Source: JAGQIB01 sp041393395
GTDB lineage: Bacteria > ARS69
Reading direction: 5' to 3'
Assembly: GCA_041393395.1 (NCBI GenBank)
Contig: JAWKKG010000005.1
Coordinates: forward strand, 62,001-126,000
Length of the DNA: 64,000 nt
The notes under the pieces were generated by a model, which saw only the letters and a list, made by a program, of their open reading frames with translations, was not told where the DNA came from and searched no databases. Both the position numbers and the translations under genes were made by a program. Below are positions 9,501-17,082 of the stretch, piece by piece (position 1 is the stretch's first letter; each line of letters opens with the position of its first letter).

Positions 9501-9602
9501 GACGAGCGCGCCCCCTCCCACGAGGATCGCGAGCAGGAAGAACAGGGTTCGCCGGTGCCGGAAAGTCCAGCGATCCCGTCCCGCATCGGCGGAGGGGGCC
9601 AT
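6531..9602 (-). CDS. RND-family efflux permease (inner-membrane pump)
   Basis: The 1023-residue proton-driven inner-membrane pump of a tripartite efflux complex. It has the RND start (FLLAILVGGGALVGSRLPVALFP), two halves each with a large periplasmic domain, and about 12 membrane segments. TM4 reads GLIIDDAIVMIEHI with acidic D405/D406. TM10 reads GIVTEVSIFYYSEV with E925 where AcrB-type pumps have a Lys, resembling the Glu of CusA-type metal exporters. The family is therefore clear but the substrate (metal or organic) is not. Its ATG overlaps the adaptor stop (ATGA), and the genes for adaptor, outer-membrane factor and sensor kinase lie directly upstream. Confidence 0.95.
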   Translation of the reverse strand: MAPSADAGRDRWTFRHRRTLFFLLAILVGGGALVGSRLPVALFPQVSFPRVVVSIEAGDRPAEEMAALVTYPAEESLRAVPGVKSLRSTTSRGSAEISVNFAWGLDMVAATLQIQAAMAQVMPDLPPGTRADVRRMDPTVFPVIAYSLRSPLRSQTELYDIARYQIRPRLSVVDGVATVSVLGGAREEIHVTASADQLRRYGLTLDDLAQALSAANVVQAAGTVEDEYKLYLVLTDDRFTDLREIESTVLRSGGSGVVELGDVATVSRAPEPQRTVVNADGQRAVIFQVYQQRGGNTVRIARDIRETLAGIQSSLPDDVRIANWYDQSELINASATSVRDAVLVGVLLAMIVLFVFLRNARVTLIVTFVVPAVLAATSLLLWMLHQTLNLMTLGGMAAAVGLIIDDAIVMIEHITRRLEEHTARGADHAIDLLAAAREFTRPLVGSSAATIIVFAPLAFLSGVTGAFFRALSVTMASALLISFFVALTIVPLLSRRLLRDHASHADREGRILRAYRRVVGGGLRRPASLLLVILPILLAGYLAMRATGSGFMPATDEGGFILDYRAAPGTSLSETDRLLTQVEDILRNTPEVQTYSRRTGLQLGGGLTESNEGDYFIRLVPPPRRHIETVIDDVRSRVQAQVPGLEIEMAQLMEDLIGDLTAVPQPIEVQIFSDDGTLLQELAPKVADLIGTIPGVVDVNDGVVPAGDALVVRVDRVRTALEGIDPDLVARTIGDLVGGSVTTRVPKGEKMIDVRVWVPAETRDQVSDIARLPLQAPDGHRVPVGRVATVERVTGQPQINREDLKRMVAVTGRISGRDMGSTVRDVRARLDAPGVLPAGVYYRLGGLYEQQQIAFRGLMAVFVAAVALVFLVLLALYENVRVAIAMLLTTALAVAVVQVGLWLTGTERNISSMMGLTMIVGIVTEVSIFYYSEVIELRAIPDRLRRLVEAGANRARPIAMTTFAAILALLPLAFGLGHGSGMLQPLAIAIVAGLLAQLPLVLLVLPGLLVLLGVRPEEAGEPR

Positions 9603-10678
9603 CAGGGCGTCTCTCCGACCACGCCGGTCACCTCGACACGCATGCTGTCCGCCAGCTCGTAGTTTCCGAGCACGACGACGCTGTCCCCGGCCGCGAGCCC
9701 TTCCCCACGAATCTGCACGAACCGATCCGACTCGACTCCGACGACGACCGAGTGCCGCGTCACGCGACCCTCGTGCACGGTGAACACGCTGAAGCGATCC
9801 TCATGTGGGAGCACGGCCGAACGCGGCACGACGAATCCATCGGTACCCCGGACCTCGATCTCGCCTCGCACGAACTGGTTCAAGAGCAGCTGATCCGTGC
9901 CGTCCGGCGGGGCGACCAGGATCTCGACCAGGCGCGTGTCGGGGTTGACCTGCTGGCCGATGTTCCGGATGCGGCCGGGGAGCGGCGCCCGCGCGCTCCG
10001 GTCCATCGGTGTGAGCAGTACGGGCTGCCCCTCGTGCAACAGCGCGAGGTCCTCGGACTCGACGTCGAGCCGGACCTCGAAGCGCTCGTGCAGCGCGAGC
10101 GAGATCAGCGGGCTGCCCGCGGGCACGACCTGCCCCTCCGAAACGGGCAGCGCGCCCACCAGGCCGGAGGCCGGCGCCACGAGACGGGTTCTCTTGGCCC
10201 ACGTCGCGTACTTGTCGACCTGCGATCTCGCGTCACTGAGCGCCTGCTCCTGCTGGGCCCGATCGTCCAGCGTGGCCAACCCCAGATCGAATCGACGTCG
10301 GGTGTCCTCGGTGACGGTTTGCTGGGACTCGAGTGCGGCCCGCGCCTGCTCCGCGGCGAGGCGCACGTCCGAGCTCTCGCTCAATCGCAAGAGCTCGTCG
10401 CCCTGTCGAACGCGCTGTCCCGTGTTCACCAGGAGACGATCGACGATCGCCTCGAACGGCACCGAGAAACTCTGGACCGATCCCGGCGCCGGGATCACGA
10501 CACCGTAGGCTCGTACGAGCTCGATCAGGGTATCCGGACGCGCGATGGCGACCTCGACGCGCGCCGTAGGCTCGCTCTCGGGAACAGCGGCGTCCTTCGC
10601 GCCATTGCACCCGGCCGCCGTCAGAGCGACGCTGGCCGCGAAAGACAGCGGGATCGACCTCCGGCCTTCGGTTCTCAT
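9602..10678 (-). CDS. RND periplasmic adaptor (membrane fusion lipoprotein)
   Basis: HlyD/AcrA-type adaptor that bridges pump and outer-membrane factor. The 358-residue protein starts with a lipoprotein signal ending LTAAGC (Cys24), then a barrel-sandwich segment with VNTGQRVRQGDELLRL, a helical hairpin (residues about 105-160), the returning RLVAPASGLVGALPVSEGQVV half of the lipoyl fold, and beta-barrel and membrane-proximal domains to the end. ATG at 10676-10678 overlaps the preceding stop as ATGA; a much longer open frame upstream has no similarity. Confidence 0.93.
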   Translation of the reverse strand: MRTEGRRSIPLSFAASVALTAAGCNGAKDAAVPESEPTARVEVAIARPDTLIELVRAYGVVIPAPGSVQSFSVPFEAIVDRLLVNTGQRVRQGDELLRLSESSDVRLAAEQARAALESQQTVTEDTRRRFDLGLATLDDRAQQEQALSDARSQVDKYATWAKRTRLVAPASGLVGALPVSEGQVVPAGSPLISLALHERFEVRLDVESEDLALLHEGQPVLLTPMDRSARAPLPGRIRNIGQQVNPDTRLVEILVAPPDGTDQLLLNQFVRGEIEVRGTDGFVVPRSAVLPHEDRFSVFTVHEGRVTRHSVVVGVESDRFVQIRGEGLAAGDSVVVLGNYELADSMRVEVTGVVGETP

Positions 10679-12105
10679 CGATCTCCCTCCTCGGTGGCGG
10701 ATGACCAGGAACCTCCCGTCGCTGTCTCGACTCCCACCATGAGCTCGGCGAGGTCCTGTCGCAGGCGCAGGACCTCGAGCTGGCGCTCCGTCCGGCGCGC
10801 CCGGGCGTCGTAGTAGAGCAAGGCGTCGACAGCGCGGAGCTTCAACGCGCTTTCGTAGACGTCGACCAGGTGTTGCACTTCCGGCAGGGATTCCTCCGCA
10901 TTGTCGAGCCGGCGACGTACGTTCCCGATCTGCTGTCGAAGTTCGACCAGGTCGGCCCTCGCCGCGAAGACTCTCGCAAGGTACTCGGCCCGGAGCTGCT
11001 CGCGGCTCGCCCGCGCGGAGGCGACTTCGCCCTGATTCCGATCGAAGAACGGCAGGTCGAGCGTGATGGCCGGCCCGAGCGTGAGCAGCTTCGACGTGTC
11101 GACCACCCGGTTCACGCCCAGATTGATGCGCGGAAAGCGACGAAGAACCGCCGCCCGCAAGGACTGCTCCTGGCTTTCGTATCCCAGCCGGAGCGCGGCG
11201 AGGTCCAGGCGTCGACGCTGGAGGCCCGACAGCAGTTCCTCGTCCGTGACGATCGCGAGCTCCGTCAGGAGGGCCGGGGGCTCCGGCGAGGCTTCCCGTC
11301 CATCGCCCGAGCCCGGAGGGGGAAGAAAAGGGACGTCCGTCGTCTGCACCACGAGAGACGTCGTCGGAGGGAAGCCCAGCGTGCGATTCAACCCGAGCCG
11401 CGCGCTCTCGAGCTCGCCCTCGAGCTGCAGCGCCACGTCGCGAGCCGAATGGTAGGCATCCGCGGCGGCAGCTCGCTCCACTTCCGTCACGAGATGGCCC
11501 GTCGCCGCCTGTTCGAGCCTCTCGTGATTGGAGCGCAGCTCGTCTGCTTCCACCCGCGCGAGGTCGTGCTGTCGTTCGAGAAAGATCTGCCGGTAGCTCT
11601 GGAGGCGCGCCTCCTGCGCCACTTGCCACTCCTGCCAGGCGACATCCAGACGAACGGACTCCTCCCGCGCGCGCGATGCATTCACCTCGGCTCCTCGCGT
11701 GAAGAACACGTTGAAGTCGATCGAGAGACCGAGCGAAGTCGCGGTGCTCGCTCCTTTGTCCCGCACCGGAATGTCCGCGGAAGCGCCGAGCTGCGGGTTC
11801 GGCAGCACACCCGCGGCGATCAATTCGGCCCGAGCCACGCCGCGCCGGGCGCGCTCCGCGCGCAGATCGGGGTTCGCCACCACGGCGAGCAGCGCCGCCT
11901 CATCCGGCGAGAGACCGTCCGACGAGTCGTACCGGACCGACGGCAAGAGCGGATTCCCGAGCCTCTCCGCCAGTACGCTCACGGAATCGACCAGCACGGC
12001 CCGAAGGGCCTCCTCCACCGTCGCCTCGTCCAGTGGTTGCCGCTGGAAGGTCGCGCAGCCGCCCGTCGAGAGCAGCACCGGCATCCATACAAGCAAGCGC
12101 TTCAA
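10675..12105 (-). CDS. TolC/NodT-type outer-membrane factor lipoprotein
   Basis: Outer-membrane channel of the tripartite pump. The 476-residue protein has a lipobox (LLSTGGC, Cys17) and two alpha-helical repeats of the OEP family. The first contains NPDLRAERARRGVARAELIAAGVLPNPQL near residue 85 and the second LDLAALRLGYESQEQSL with RRFPRINLGVN near residue 310. It overlaps the histidine-kinase stop and the adaptor start by 4 bases each, so kinase, channel, adaptor and pump are translationally coupled. Confidence 0.92.
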   Translation of the reverse strand: MKRLLVWMPVLLSTGGCATFQRQPLDEATVEEALRAVLVDSVSVLAERLGNPLLPSVRYDSSDGLSPDEAALLAVVANPDLRAERARRGVARAELIAAGVLPNPQLGASADIPVRDKGASTATSLGLSIDFNVFFTRGAEVNASRAREESVRLDVAWQEWQVAQEARLQSYRQIFLERQHDLARVEADELRSNHERLEQAATGHLVTEVERAAAADAYHSARDVALQLEGELESARLGLNRTLGFPPTTSLVVQTTDVPFLPPPGSGDGREASPEPPALLTELAIVTDEELLSGLQRRRLDLAALRLGYESQEQSLRAAVLRRFPRINLGVNRVVDTSKLLTLGPAITLDLPFFDRNQGEVASARASREQLRAEYLARVFAARADLVELRQQIGNVRRRLDNAEESLPEVQHLVDVYESALKLRAVDALLYYDARARRTERQLEVLRLRQDLAELMVGVETATGGSWSSATEEGDR

Positions 12106-13382
12106 ACCGCCGAGTCCTCCTCGAGAGGGAAGTCCACCGTCACCCGGGTACCACGCTCCGGCTCGGATTCGATCGCGATTCTCGCATCATGCGCGTCCGT
12201 GATCCACCGCGCGATGGAGAGTCCGAGGCCCGTTCCCGTCTCCGACGAGGCACGCTCCCCCCGATAGAAGCGATCGAAGACGCGCGGCAGGACCTCCGCA
12301 TCGATGCCCGGGCCGTCGTCTTCCACGACGATCGCGGCGCGGTTGCCACGTCGACGCGCGGAGACACCGATCGATCCCCCGAATCTGCCGTACTTCAACG
12401 AGTTGTCCAGCAGGATCATCAGGAGACGACGCAGGAGATCGGGGTCGCCGCGGACGGGAAGCGCATCGAAATGCAACACCTTCACCTCGATTCCCCGCCT
12501 TCTCGCCATGGACTGAACGTTCTGCGCCACCTCGAGAAGCAAGTCGTCCAGAAAGATCGACTGCGGCCGGAAGGGCCAGGCGCTGGCGTCCGCTCGGGCG
12601 ATCGTGAGCAGGTTCTCGAGGATTCCGCCCAAGCGACTCGCTTCCGCATGGATGGTGCCGAGAAACTCCCGGTACTCGGCGTCGTCCCGCGGCGTCCGGA
12701 GCGCGACCTCCGCGTTTCCCTCGATCGCCGCGACTGGGGTGCGCAGCTCGTGCGCGGCATCAGCCATGAAGTCCCGCATCCGCTGAATCGAGTCCCGCAC
12801 CGGCTCCAGGTAGCGTCCCGCCACGAACCACCCCGCAATTCCCACGAGAACGAGTGCGACCACGCCCGACAGGAGAAAGGCGAGGAAGAGCGAAGAGTAC
12901 TGGTCCTCGACCTCGACCGTGTCGGCGCGAACGACCACGACGCCGGTACCCCCGCGGGTCGATGCAAACGAGCGGGCGAAAGCACGCCACCGGTCCTCGT
13001 TCGGAAACTCGATCTCACGAACCACTGCGGAATCCCTGATCGCCATGACCGCCAGGTCCCGGATCCATGACTCGGCGCTGTCGGGCGACACGAGCGCGCC
13101 CCCGCCGTCGAAGACGTAGAGCGTCCTCCCCGGCGTCCGCAGCGGCTCGGCGAAACCGCCCGGGGAGAACAAGCGCCGCAGATCGGAGTCACCACGCAGT
13201 TCCGCCTCTCGGATGTCACCGATTGCCGTGTCCGCCGCGCGACGCAGGTCTCGATCGAGACTGCGCGAGATCTGTGAGGTGAGAACCCCGAGCAGGGCGG
13301 CTCCGAACGCCACGAGAATGAGAGCAAACAGACCCACGTACCAGGCGGTCAGCCGTACCCGTACTTTCCAGAGCTCGCTCAT
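12102..13382 (-). CDS. Sensor histidine kinase (OmpR-type partner)
   Basis: The 426-residue inner-membrane kinase has TM1 (residues about 12-35), a periplasmic sensor of about 130 residues, TM2 (about 165-188), a HAMP-like linker, and the H-box AAHELRTPVAAIEG with phospho-acceptor H211. The ATPase domain has the N-box LLDNSLKYG, G1 VEDDGPGID, the F-box region FDRFYRG, and G2 GTGLGLSI. ATG at 13380-13382 was chosen because GGGGAG stands just upstream; an in-frame extension of 14 codons lacks a ribosome site. It sits between its probable regulator (14403-15071) and the efflux genes, with which it overlaps by 4 bases. The sensor region has no recognisable metal motif. Confidence 0.93.
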   Translation of the reverse strand: MSELWKVRVRLTAWYVGLFALILVAFGAALLGVLTSQISRSLDRDLRRAADTAIGDIREAELRGDSDLRRLFSPGGFAEPLRTPGRTLYVFDGGGALVSPDSAESWIRDLAVMAIRDSAVVREIEFPNEDRWRAFARSFASTRGGTGVVVVRADTVEVEDQYSSLFLAFLLSGVVALVLVGIAGWFVAGRYLEPVRDSIQRMRDFMADAAHELRTPVAAIEGNAEVALRTPRDDAEYREFLGTIHAEASRLGGILENLLTIARADASAWPFRPQSIFLDDLLLEVAQNVQSMARRRGIEVKVLHFDALPVRGDPDLLRRLLMILLDNSLKYGRFGGSIGVSARRRGNRAAIVVEDDGPGIDAEVLPRVFDRFYRGERASSETGTGLGLSIARWITDAHDARIAIESEPERGTRVTVDFPLEEDSAV

Positions 13383-13476
13383 CAGTTCTCCCCGGCGCTC
13401 CGGGGGCTCCTCGCGGCCGACCACCGCGGAGCGCCGGATTGCGAGATCGCCTCGGATAGGTACCGTGGCCCGAGAA

Positions 13477-14280
13477 TCAGAAGCCCCTGACCGTGAATCC
13501 AGTTCGGAGCAGCACCGCGCCGTTGTTGTCCAGGCTGAGTCCCCCGGACAGTCGCAGCCGTGGCGTCACGTAGGACGCGAGACCAAGCGTTCCCACGACT
13601 TCACCGGTCGGCGCCTCGGGCGACGCGGACTCGGGCGCCCCCGACTCCGGCGCGGACGAGGCGGCGGTATTGGCGAGCAGTTCGCCGTAGGCCGATGTGC
13701 GATCGTTCCAGTGGTACTCGCCTCCCAGCGCGAAGTTGAAGATGTTCTTCAGCGAGCTGCCGCTCGGCTTCCCCACGACGGTGTAGCCGAGATTCGCGTG
13801 CGTGTCGAACCGACCGAAGAGGCGACTCATGATGAAGTACCCGGCGAAGTCGGTGTACCCGGTGCCGATCAGACTGTTCCGGGCAGTGGGAAACTTGACC
13901 TCACCGGCGAGGGAGATCGCGGGCCTCGAACGCGTTTCCTCGCTGAGGAGATAGGTCAGCGTCGTCTCGAGGTCACCGGCTCCCGTCGCCTTCGGTCCCT
14001 GCTTCGGACGAATCCAGGTGCGGGACACCGGCTCGACGAGCAGCTCCACCCGGTCCGAGACACCATACTCGAGTGCGAACGGTACTGCGGCCTCGCTACC
14101 CTCTCCCGAGGCCTGGTATTCGAGATTCCCGCTGACCTCGAGCGATCCCCGACCGATCGGACGGGCCGTTTCCGTCTCCAGGATCTGTGCACTCACGCTT
14201 CCTTCGGCAATCAGAATCGCCGCGACGGCCAGGACGACGGAACTCGACCGGAACCCCCGGTGCGCGGATTGATTCGTCAC
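13477..14280 (-). CDS. Outer-membrane beta-barrel protein, phenol-degradation MetA-like
   Basis: A 267-residue secreted protein with a signal peptide ending at VSAQ (about residue 31). The rest is alternating beta-strand sequence ending in TGFTVRGF with a terminal Phe, as barrels do. Segments such as LEYGVSDRVELLVEP and LAGEVKFPTARNSLIGTGYTDF resemble the MetA-pathway transporter family of outer-membrane proteins; the match is by pattern only. An Ala/Pro/Ser-rich insert (about residues 205-230) probably forms a loop. It lies between the regulator and kinase genes and may be read with them. Function unknown. Confidence 0.75.
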   Translation of the reverse strand: MTNQSAHRGFRSSSVVLAVAAILIAEGSVSAQILETETARPIGRGSLEVSGNLEYQASGEGSEAAVPFALEYGVSDRVELLVEPVSRTWIRPKQGPKATGAGDLETTLTYLLSEETRSRPAISLAGEVKFPTARNSLIGTGYTDFAGYFIMSRLFGRFDTHANLGYTVVGKPSGSSLKNIFNFALGGEYHWNDRTSAYGELLANTAASSAPESGAPESASPEAPTGEVVGTLGLASYVTPRLRLSGGLSLDNNGAVLLRTGFTVRGF

Positions 14281-14402
14281 GTTCCTCTCCTTGCGATTGG
14301 ACGAAATGCCTCGGACTCGCTGAGGCGAGCAAGACCGAGAGCGCGACGGGCCACCGCCGTCGTGCCAGGGGAGTGTGGACCCGAGTCCGGACGATCCCGA
14401 CT

Positions 14403-15071
14403 TCAGGCCCCGAAACGATAGCCGGCTCCGCGGAGCGTGTGGATCAGGCGGGGCTCGAAGCCATCGTCGATCTTGTGACGCAAGCGGGCGATGAGAACCT
14501 CGAGGACATTCGATACCGGATCGTGGTTCTCATCCCAGACGTAGGCCGTGATGCTCGCGCGATTGACCACCGTCCCCGCGTTCCGCACGAAGAACTCCAG
14601 GAGCTCGAACTCCTTCGTCGACAGGCGGATCGCTCGTCCGGCGCGCTCGACGTGCCGCCCTCGCAGGTCCACCCGCAGATCGGCCAGTTCGAATACGTCT
14701 TCCGCGAGACCGGGGGCACGACGCGCCAGCGCCCGAACTCGTGCGAACAGCTCGCGGAACGCAAACGGCTTCGTGAGATAGTCATCGGCACCTCCCTCCA
14801 GGCCGCACACCCGATCGTCGACACCGGCCCGCGCGGTCAGCATCAGTACCGGAGTCCGCACTCCCTCCCGGCGGAGCTCGCCGCAGAGATCGAAGCCGCT
14901 TCCCCCCGGCAGCGCGACGTCGAGGACGATCACGTCGAACGTGCCGAGCAGCCCCTTCATCAAGCCGGCGTCGTAGTCGGCGGCGACCGTCACCTGGATC
15001 CCCTCATCCGCGAACCCTCGGCGCAGAACCCGTCCGAGTTCCCGGTCATCTTCGATCACCAACAGCTTCAT
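14403..15071 (-). CDS. OmpR/PhoB-family response regulator
   Basis: A 222-residue two-domain regulator. The receiver has the acidic pair D8/D9, phosphorylation site D51 in VIVLDVALPGG, T79 and K101 in YLTKPFAF. The C-terminal winged helix has LSTKEFELLEFFVRNAG, the recognition helix near VSNVLEVLIARLRHKID, and the wing end TLRGAGYRFGA. OmpR-type regulators bind tandem repeats; three such repeats with an 11-base period occur in this window, one directly upstream of this gene, so autoregulation is likely. The cognate kinase is at 12102-13382. Confidence 0.95.
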   Translation of the reverse strand: MKLLVIEDDRELGRVLRRGFADEGIQVTVAADYDAGLMKGLLGTFDVIVLDVALPGGSGFDLCGELRREGVRTPVLMLTARAGVDDRVCGLEGGADDYLTKPFAFRELFARVRALARRAPGLAEDVFELADLRVDLRGRHVERAGRAIRLSTKEFELLEFFVRNAGTVVNRASITAYVWDENHDPVSNVLEVLIARLRHKIDDGFEPRLIHTLRGAGYRFGA

Positions 15072-15116
15072 CCCCGAACCTCACTCCGTCGCGCGCGGTC
15101 CGTCACGACTCGACGC

Positions 15117-15150
15117 ACCATACCGAAATGAACCTGACAGGGACATGACG
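15117..15150 (-). promoter_or_regulatory. Putative regulator-binding direct repeat and promoter (site A)
   Basis: On the plus strand CTGAC (15134-15138) and ATGAC (15145-15149) repeat with an 11-base period. On the minus strand GTCAG is followed by 11 bases and then TATGGT, a -10-like hexamer at 15122-15117. The repeat covers the place of a -35 box, as expected for activation by an OmpR-type regulator. Transcription would begin about 40 bases before the response-regulator start. Confidence 0.6.
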
Positions 15151-15276
15151 CGGTGGCTCGAAGATCCGTTGCAATACGAGGGAGATGAGAACCTGATCCG
15201 CGCCTTCCAGGAAGCGACAGGACCCGATCGCGCTCCGGCGGGCGTCGCGCCGCCCGCCGGTTCGTCGTCGGTCCGC

Positions 15277-15708
15277 TCAGCCGTCGTCCGAGGGATTCTC
15301 GCTCCCCTCTCCGTCGGGTCCTCCATCATCGATCTGCGTCACGGCGCCGTCCGACACCCGGACCTTGACGTCCTTCGAGCCTGCGTCGAGCTGGACGAGG
15401 ATGCCCCAAACGTCCATGCCGTCCTGGTCCTCACGCTCGACGGACGTGGCGACACCGCCACCCACGGCCTGGACCGCGATCTGCATCGCCTGTTCCGCGG
15501 TAACAGGACCGGATGTGATCCCCAGGTCTCTTGCGAACGAGCTCTCCGGCGGGGAATAGACGGTCGCGCCCGAGCTGCCCGCATTGGTGGAATTGTCGTT
15601 CATGCAGCCCGCAAGCACGAACAAGACACCGATCGACAATACTTCGAAGATGGTCCTGATTGCCCCCCCTACGAGGCATTGCGTACGCTCTCTCCGGTTG
15701 TTCCACAT
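15277..15708 (-). CDS. PepSY-domain lipoprotein
   Basis: A 143-residue lipoprotein with lipobox VLAGC (Cys35) and one PepSY domain (about residues 60-130: PVTAEQAMQIAVQAVGG, SVEREDQDGMDVWGILVQL, KDVKVRVSDGAVTQIDD). PepSY proteins are small periplasmic modules that often sit beside two-component systems; a role in signal sensing is known only for some. ATG at 15706-15708 has a GAGGA ribosome site; the longer upstream frame has none. It is the first gene of the sensing and efflux locus, under site B, and 205 bases separate it from the regulator gene. Confidence 0.85.
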   Translation of the reverse strand: MWNNRRERTQCLVGGAIRTIFEVLSIGVLFVLAGCMNDNSTNAGSSGATVYSPPESSFARDLGITSGPVTAEQAMQIAVQAVGGGVATSVEREDQDGMDVWGILVQLDAGSKDVKVRVSDGAVTQIDDGGPDGEGSENPSDDG

Positions 15709-15824
15709 TGACCATTCCTCCTGTTGCATTGGACTTGGCATCCAGGGGGATTCGGGGCGTGCGGAAGGAGTTCCGACAAGGACCGACAACCTCCCGGGAC
15801 GGCGTGCGTCGCCGCCCAGCCCCA

Positions 15825-15859
15825 ACGATAGAAGCGGGAACCTGACGAGGAGATGACAG
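15825..15859 (-). promoter_or_regulatory. Putative regulator-binding direct repeat and promoter (site B)
   Basis: CTGAC (15842-15846) and ATGAC (15853-15857) repeat with an 11-base period; on the minus strand GTCAG, 11 bases, then TATCGT at 15830-15825. Identical architecture to site A. Transcription would start near 15818, giving a leader of about 110 bases before the PepSY gene. The divergent phosphoesterase gene starts about 150 bases away. Confidence 0.6.
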
Positions 15860-16006
15860 AATCGACGTCAAAGGCAGGATCCGCCGACGAGGGGTTGGAG
15901 ATCGGGAAACGGAACGTACCGTGGGACTCGCGCCACCCTCGGGGCGCCTCGAACGGCAGGAACATTTCCGATACCCTTTGGGTACGGAGATCCAAGGAGG
16001 AGTCGC

Positions 16007-17005
16007 ATGCGGCCGTTTGCAGAGACGAAGCGCGCCCCACGGGCGTCGACCGCCCGCACCGCGCGGGTAAGACGGGCCCGGATTCCTGTGACCGCGGCAC
16101 TCGCTGTGTTCTTGGTGGCCGTGCTGGGTACACAAGACGGGACCTCCGCGTCTGCTTCCGATCAGGTCATTCGAGCCGCAGTGATCGGCGACTACGGTGC
16201 GGCCGGGAGCCCCGGCGAAAGCCAGGTCGCCCGCTTGGTCGCGTCTCTCCTTCCCGACGTGATCCTCACCACGGGCGACAACAACTACCCATCGGGAGCT
16301 GCCGCGACCCTCGATGAGAATGTCGGTCGCTTCTATCATTCGTTCATCCAGGGGTATTGCGGGAAGTACGGAGCAGGTGCGAGCCGGAATCGGTTCTTCC
16401 CGACACTCGGCAACCACGACTGGGGCAACAAGCCACGGCACCCCAAGGGGGCCGACCCTTACCTCCGCTGGTTCGACCTGCCCGGCAACGAGCGGTACTA
16501 CGACTTCGTTCGGGGGCCCGTGCACTTCTTCGCTCTCGACAGTGATCGAAATGAGCCGGATGGGGTCGACGCTTCGTCGGCGCAGGCTCGGTGGCTTCGC
16601 GACGGACTGGCGAAGTCTCAAGCACCCTGGAAGGTGGTCTATTTCCACCATCCCCCGTACACATCGGGGGCGAAGCACGGCCCATGCAAATGGATGCGGT
16701 GGCCCTTCGCCGAGTGGGGCGCGGACGTCGTCCTCGCCGGACATGAGCACTCGTACGAGCGACTGCTCGTCCCAGCGGGTGAGGATCGCCCCGAGATCCC
16801 CTTCATCGTCATTGGCGCATCGGGTGCGAGACTCTCCGGATTCGTTCGCGCAAAGGCGATCAGTCCTTTCAGCATGGTCCGGATCTCCGAGTGGGGAGCA
16901 TTGCTGATGTCGGCGAGCCCAGATCGGCTTGAGATCGAGTTCTACACGGCTGACGGCGGTTCGGAACAACCAGCGGATGTCGTATCGCTACTCGCCCGAC
17001 GGTAA
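16007..17005 (+). CDS. Secreted or membrane-anchored metallophosphoesterase
   Basis: A 332-residue calcineurin-like phosphoesterase resembling tartrate-resistant purple acid phosphatases. All metal-ligand motifs are present in order: VIGDYGAAG (about residue 61), TTGDNNYPSG (about 89), TLGNHDWG (about 134), YFHHPPY (about 210) and AGHEHSYER (about 245). The N terminus is very basic and then hydrophobic (about residues 25-42), so it is exported or anchored. ATG at 16007 has an AAGGAGG site 8 bases upstream. It stands alone, convergent with the asparagine-synthase-like gene. Confidence 0.88.
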   Translation: MRPFAETKRAPRASTARTARVRRARIPVTAALAVFLVAVLGTQDGTSASASDQVIRAAVIGDYGAAGSPGESQVARLVASLLPDVILTTGDNNYPSGAAATLDENVGRFYHSFIQGYCGKYGAGASRNRFFPTLGNHDWGNKPRHPKGADPYLRWFDLPGNERYYDFVRGPVHFFALDSDRNEPDGVDASSAQARWLRDGLAKSQAPWKVVYFHHPPYTSGAKHGPCKWMRWPFAEWGADVVLAGHEHSYERLLVPAGEDRPEIPFIVIGASGARLSGFVRAKAISPFSMVRISEWGALLMSASPDRLEIEFYTADGGSEQPADVVSLLARR

Positions 17006-17082
17006 TCGCGAGATCCCCGGGTCGAATCGGAACAGAGAGGCTCCGCATCGCGTCGCACGGATCACGAGCGTTGCGGGTGGGC

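Noticed and set aside
15972..15984. TACCC/GGGTA inverted repeat before the phosphoesterase gene.
   Set aside because: Five base pairs only, no related copies; likely chance.
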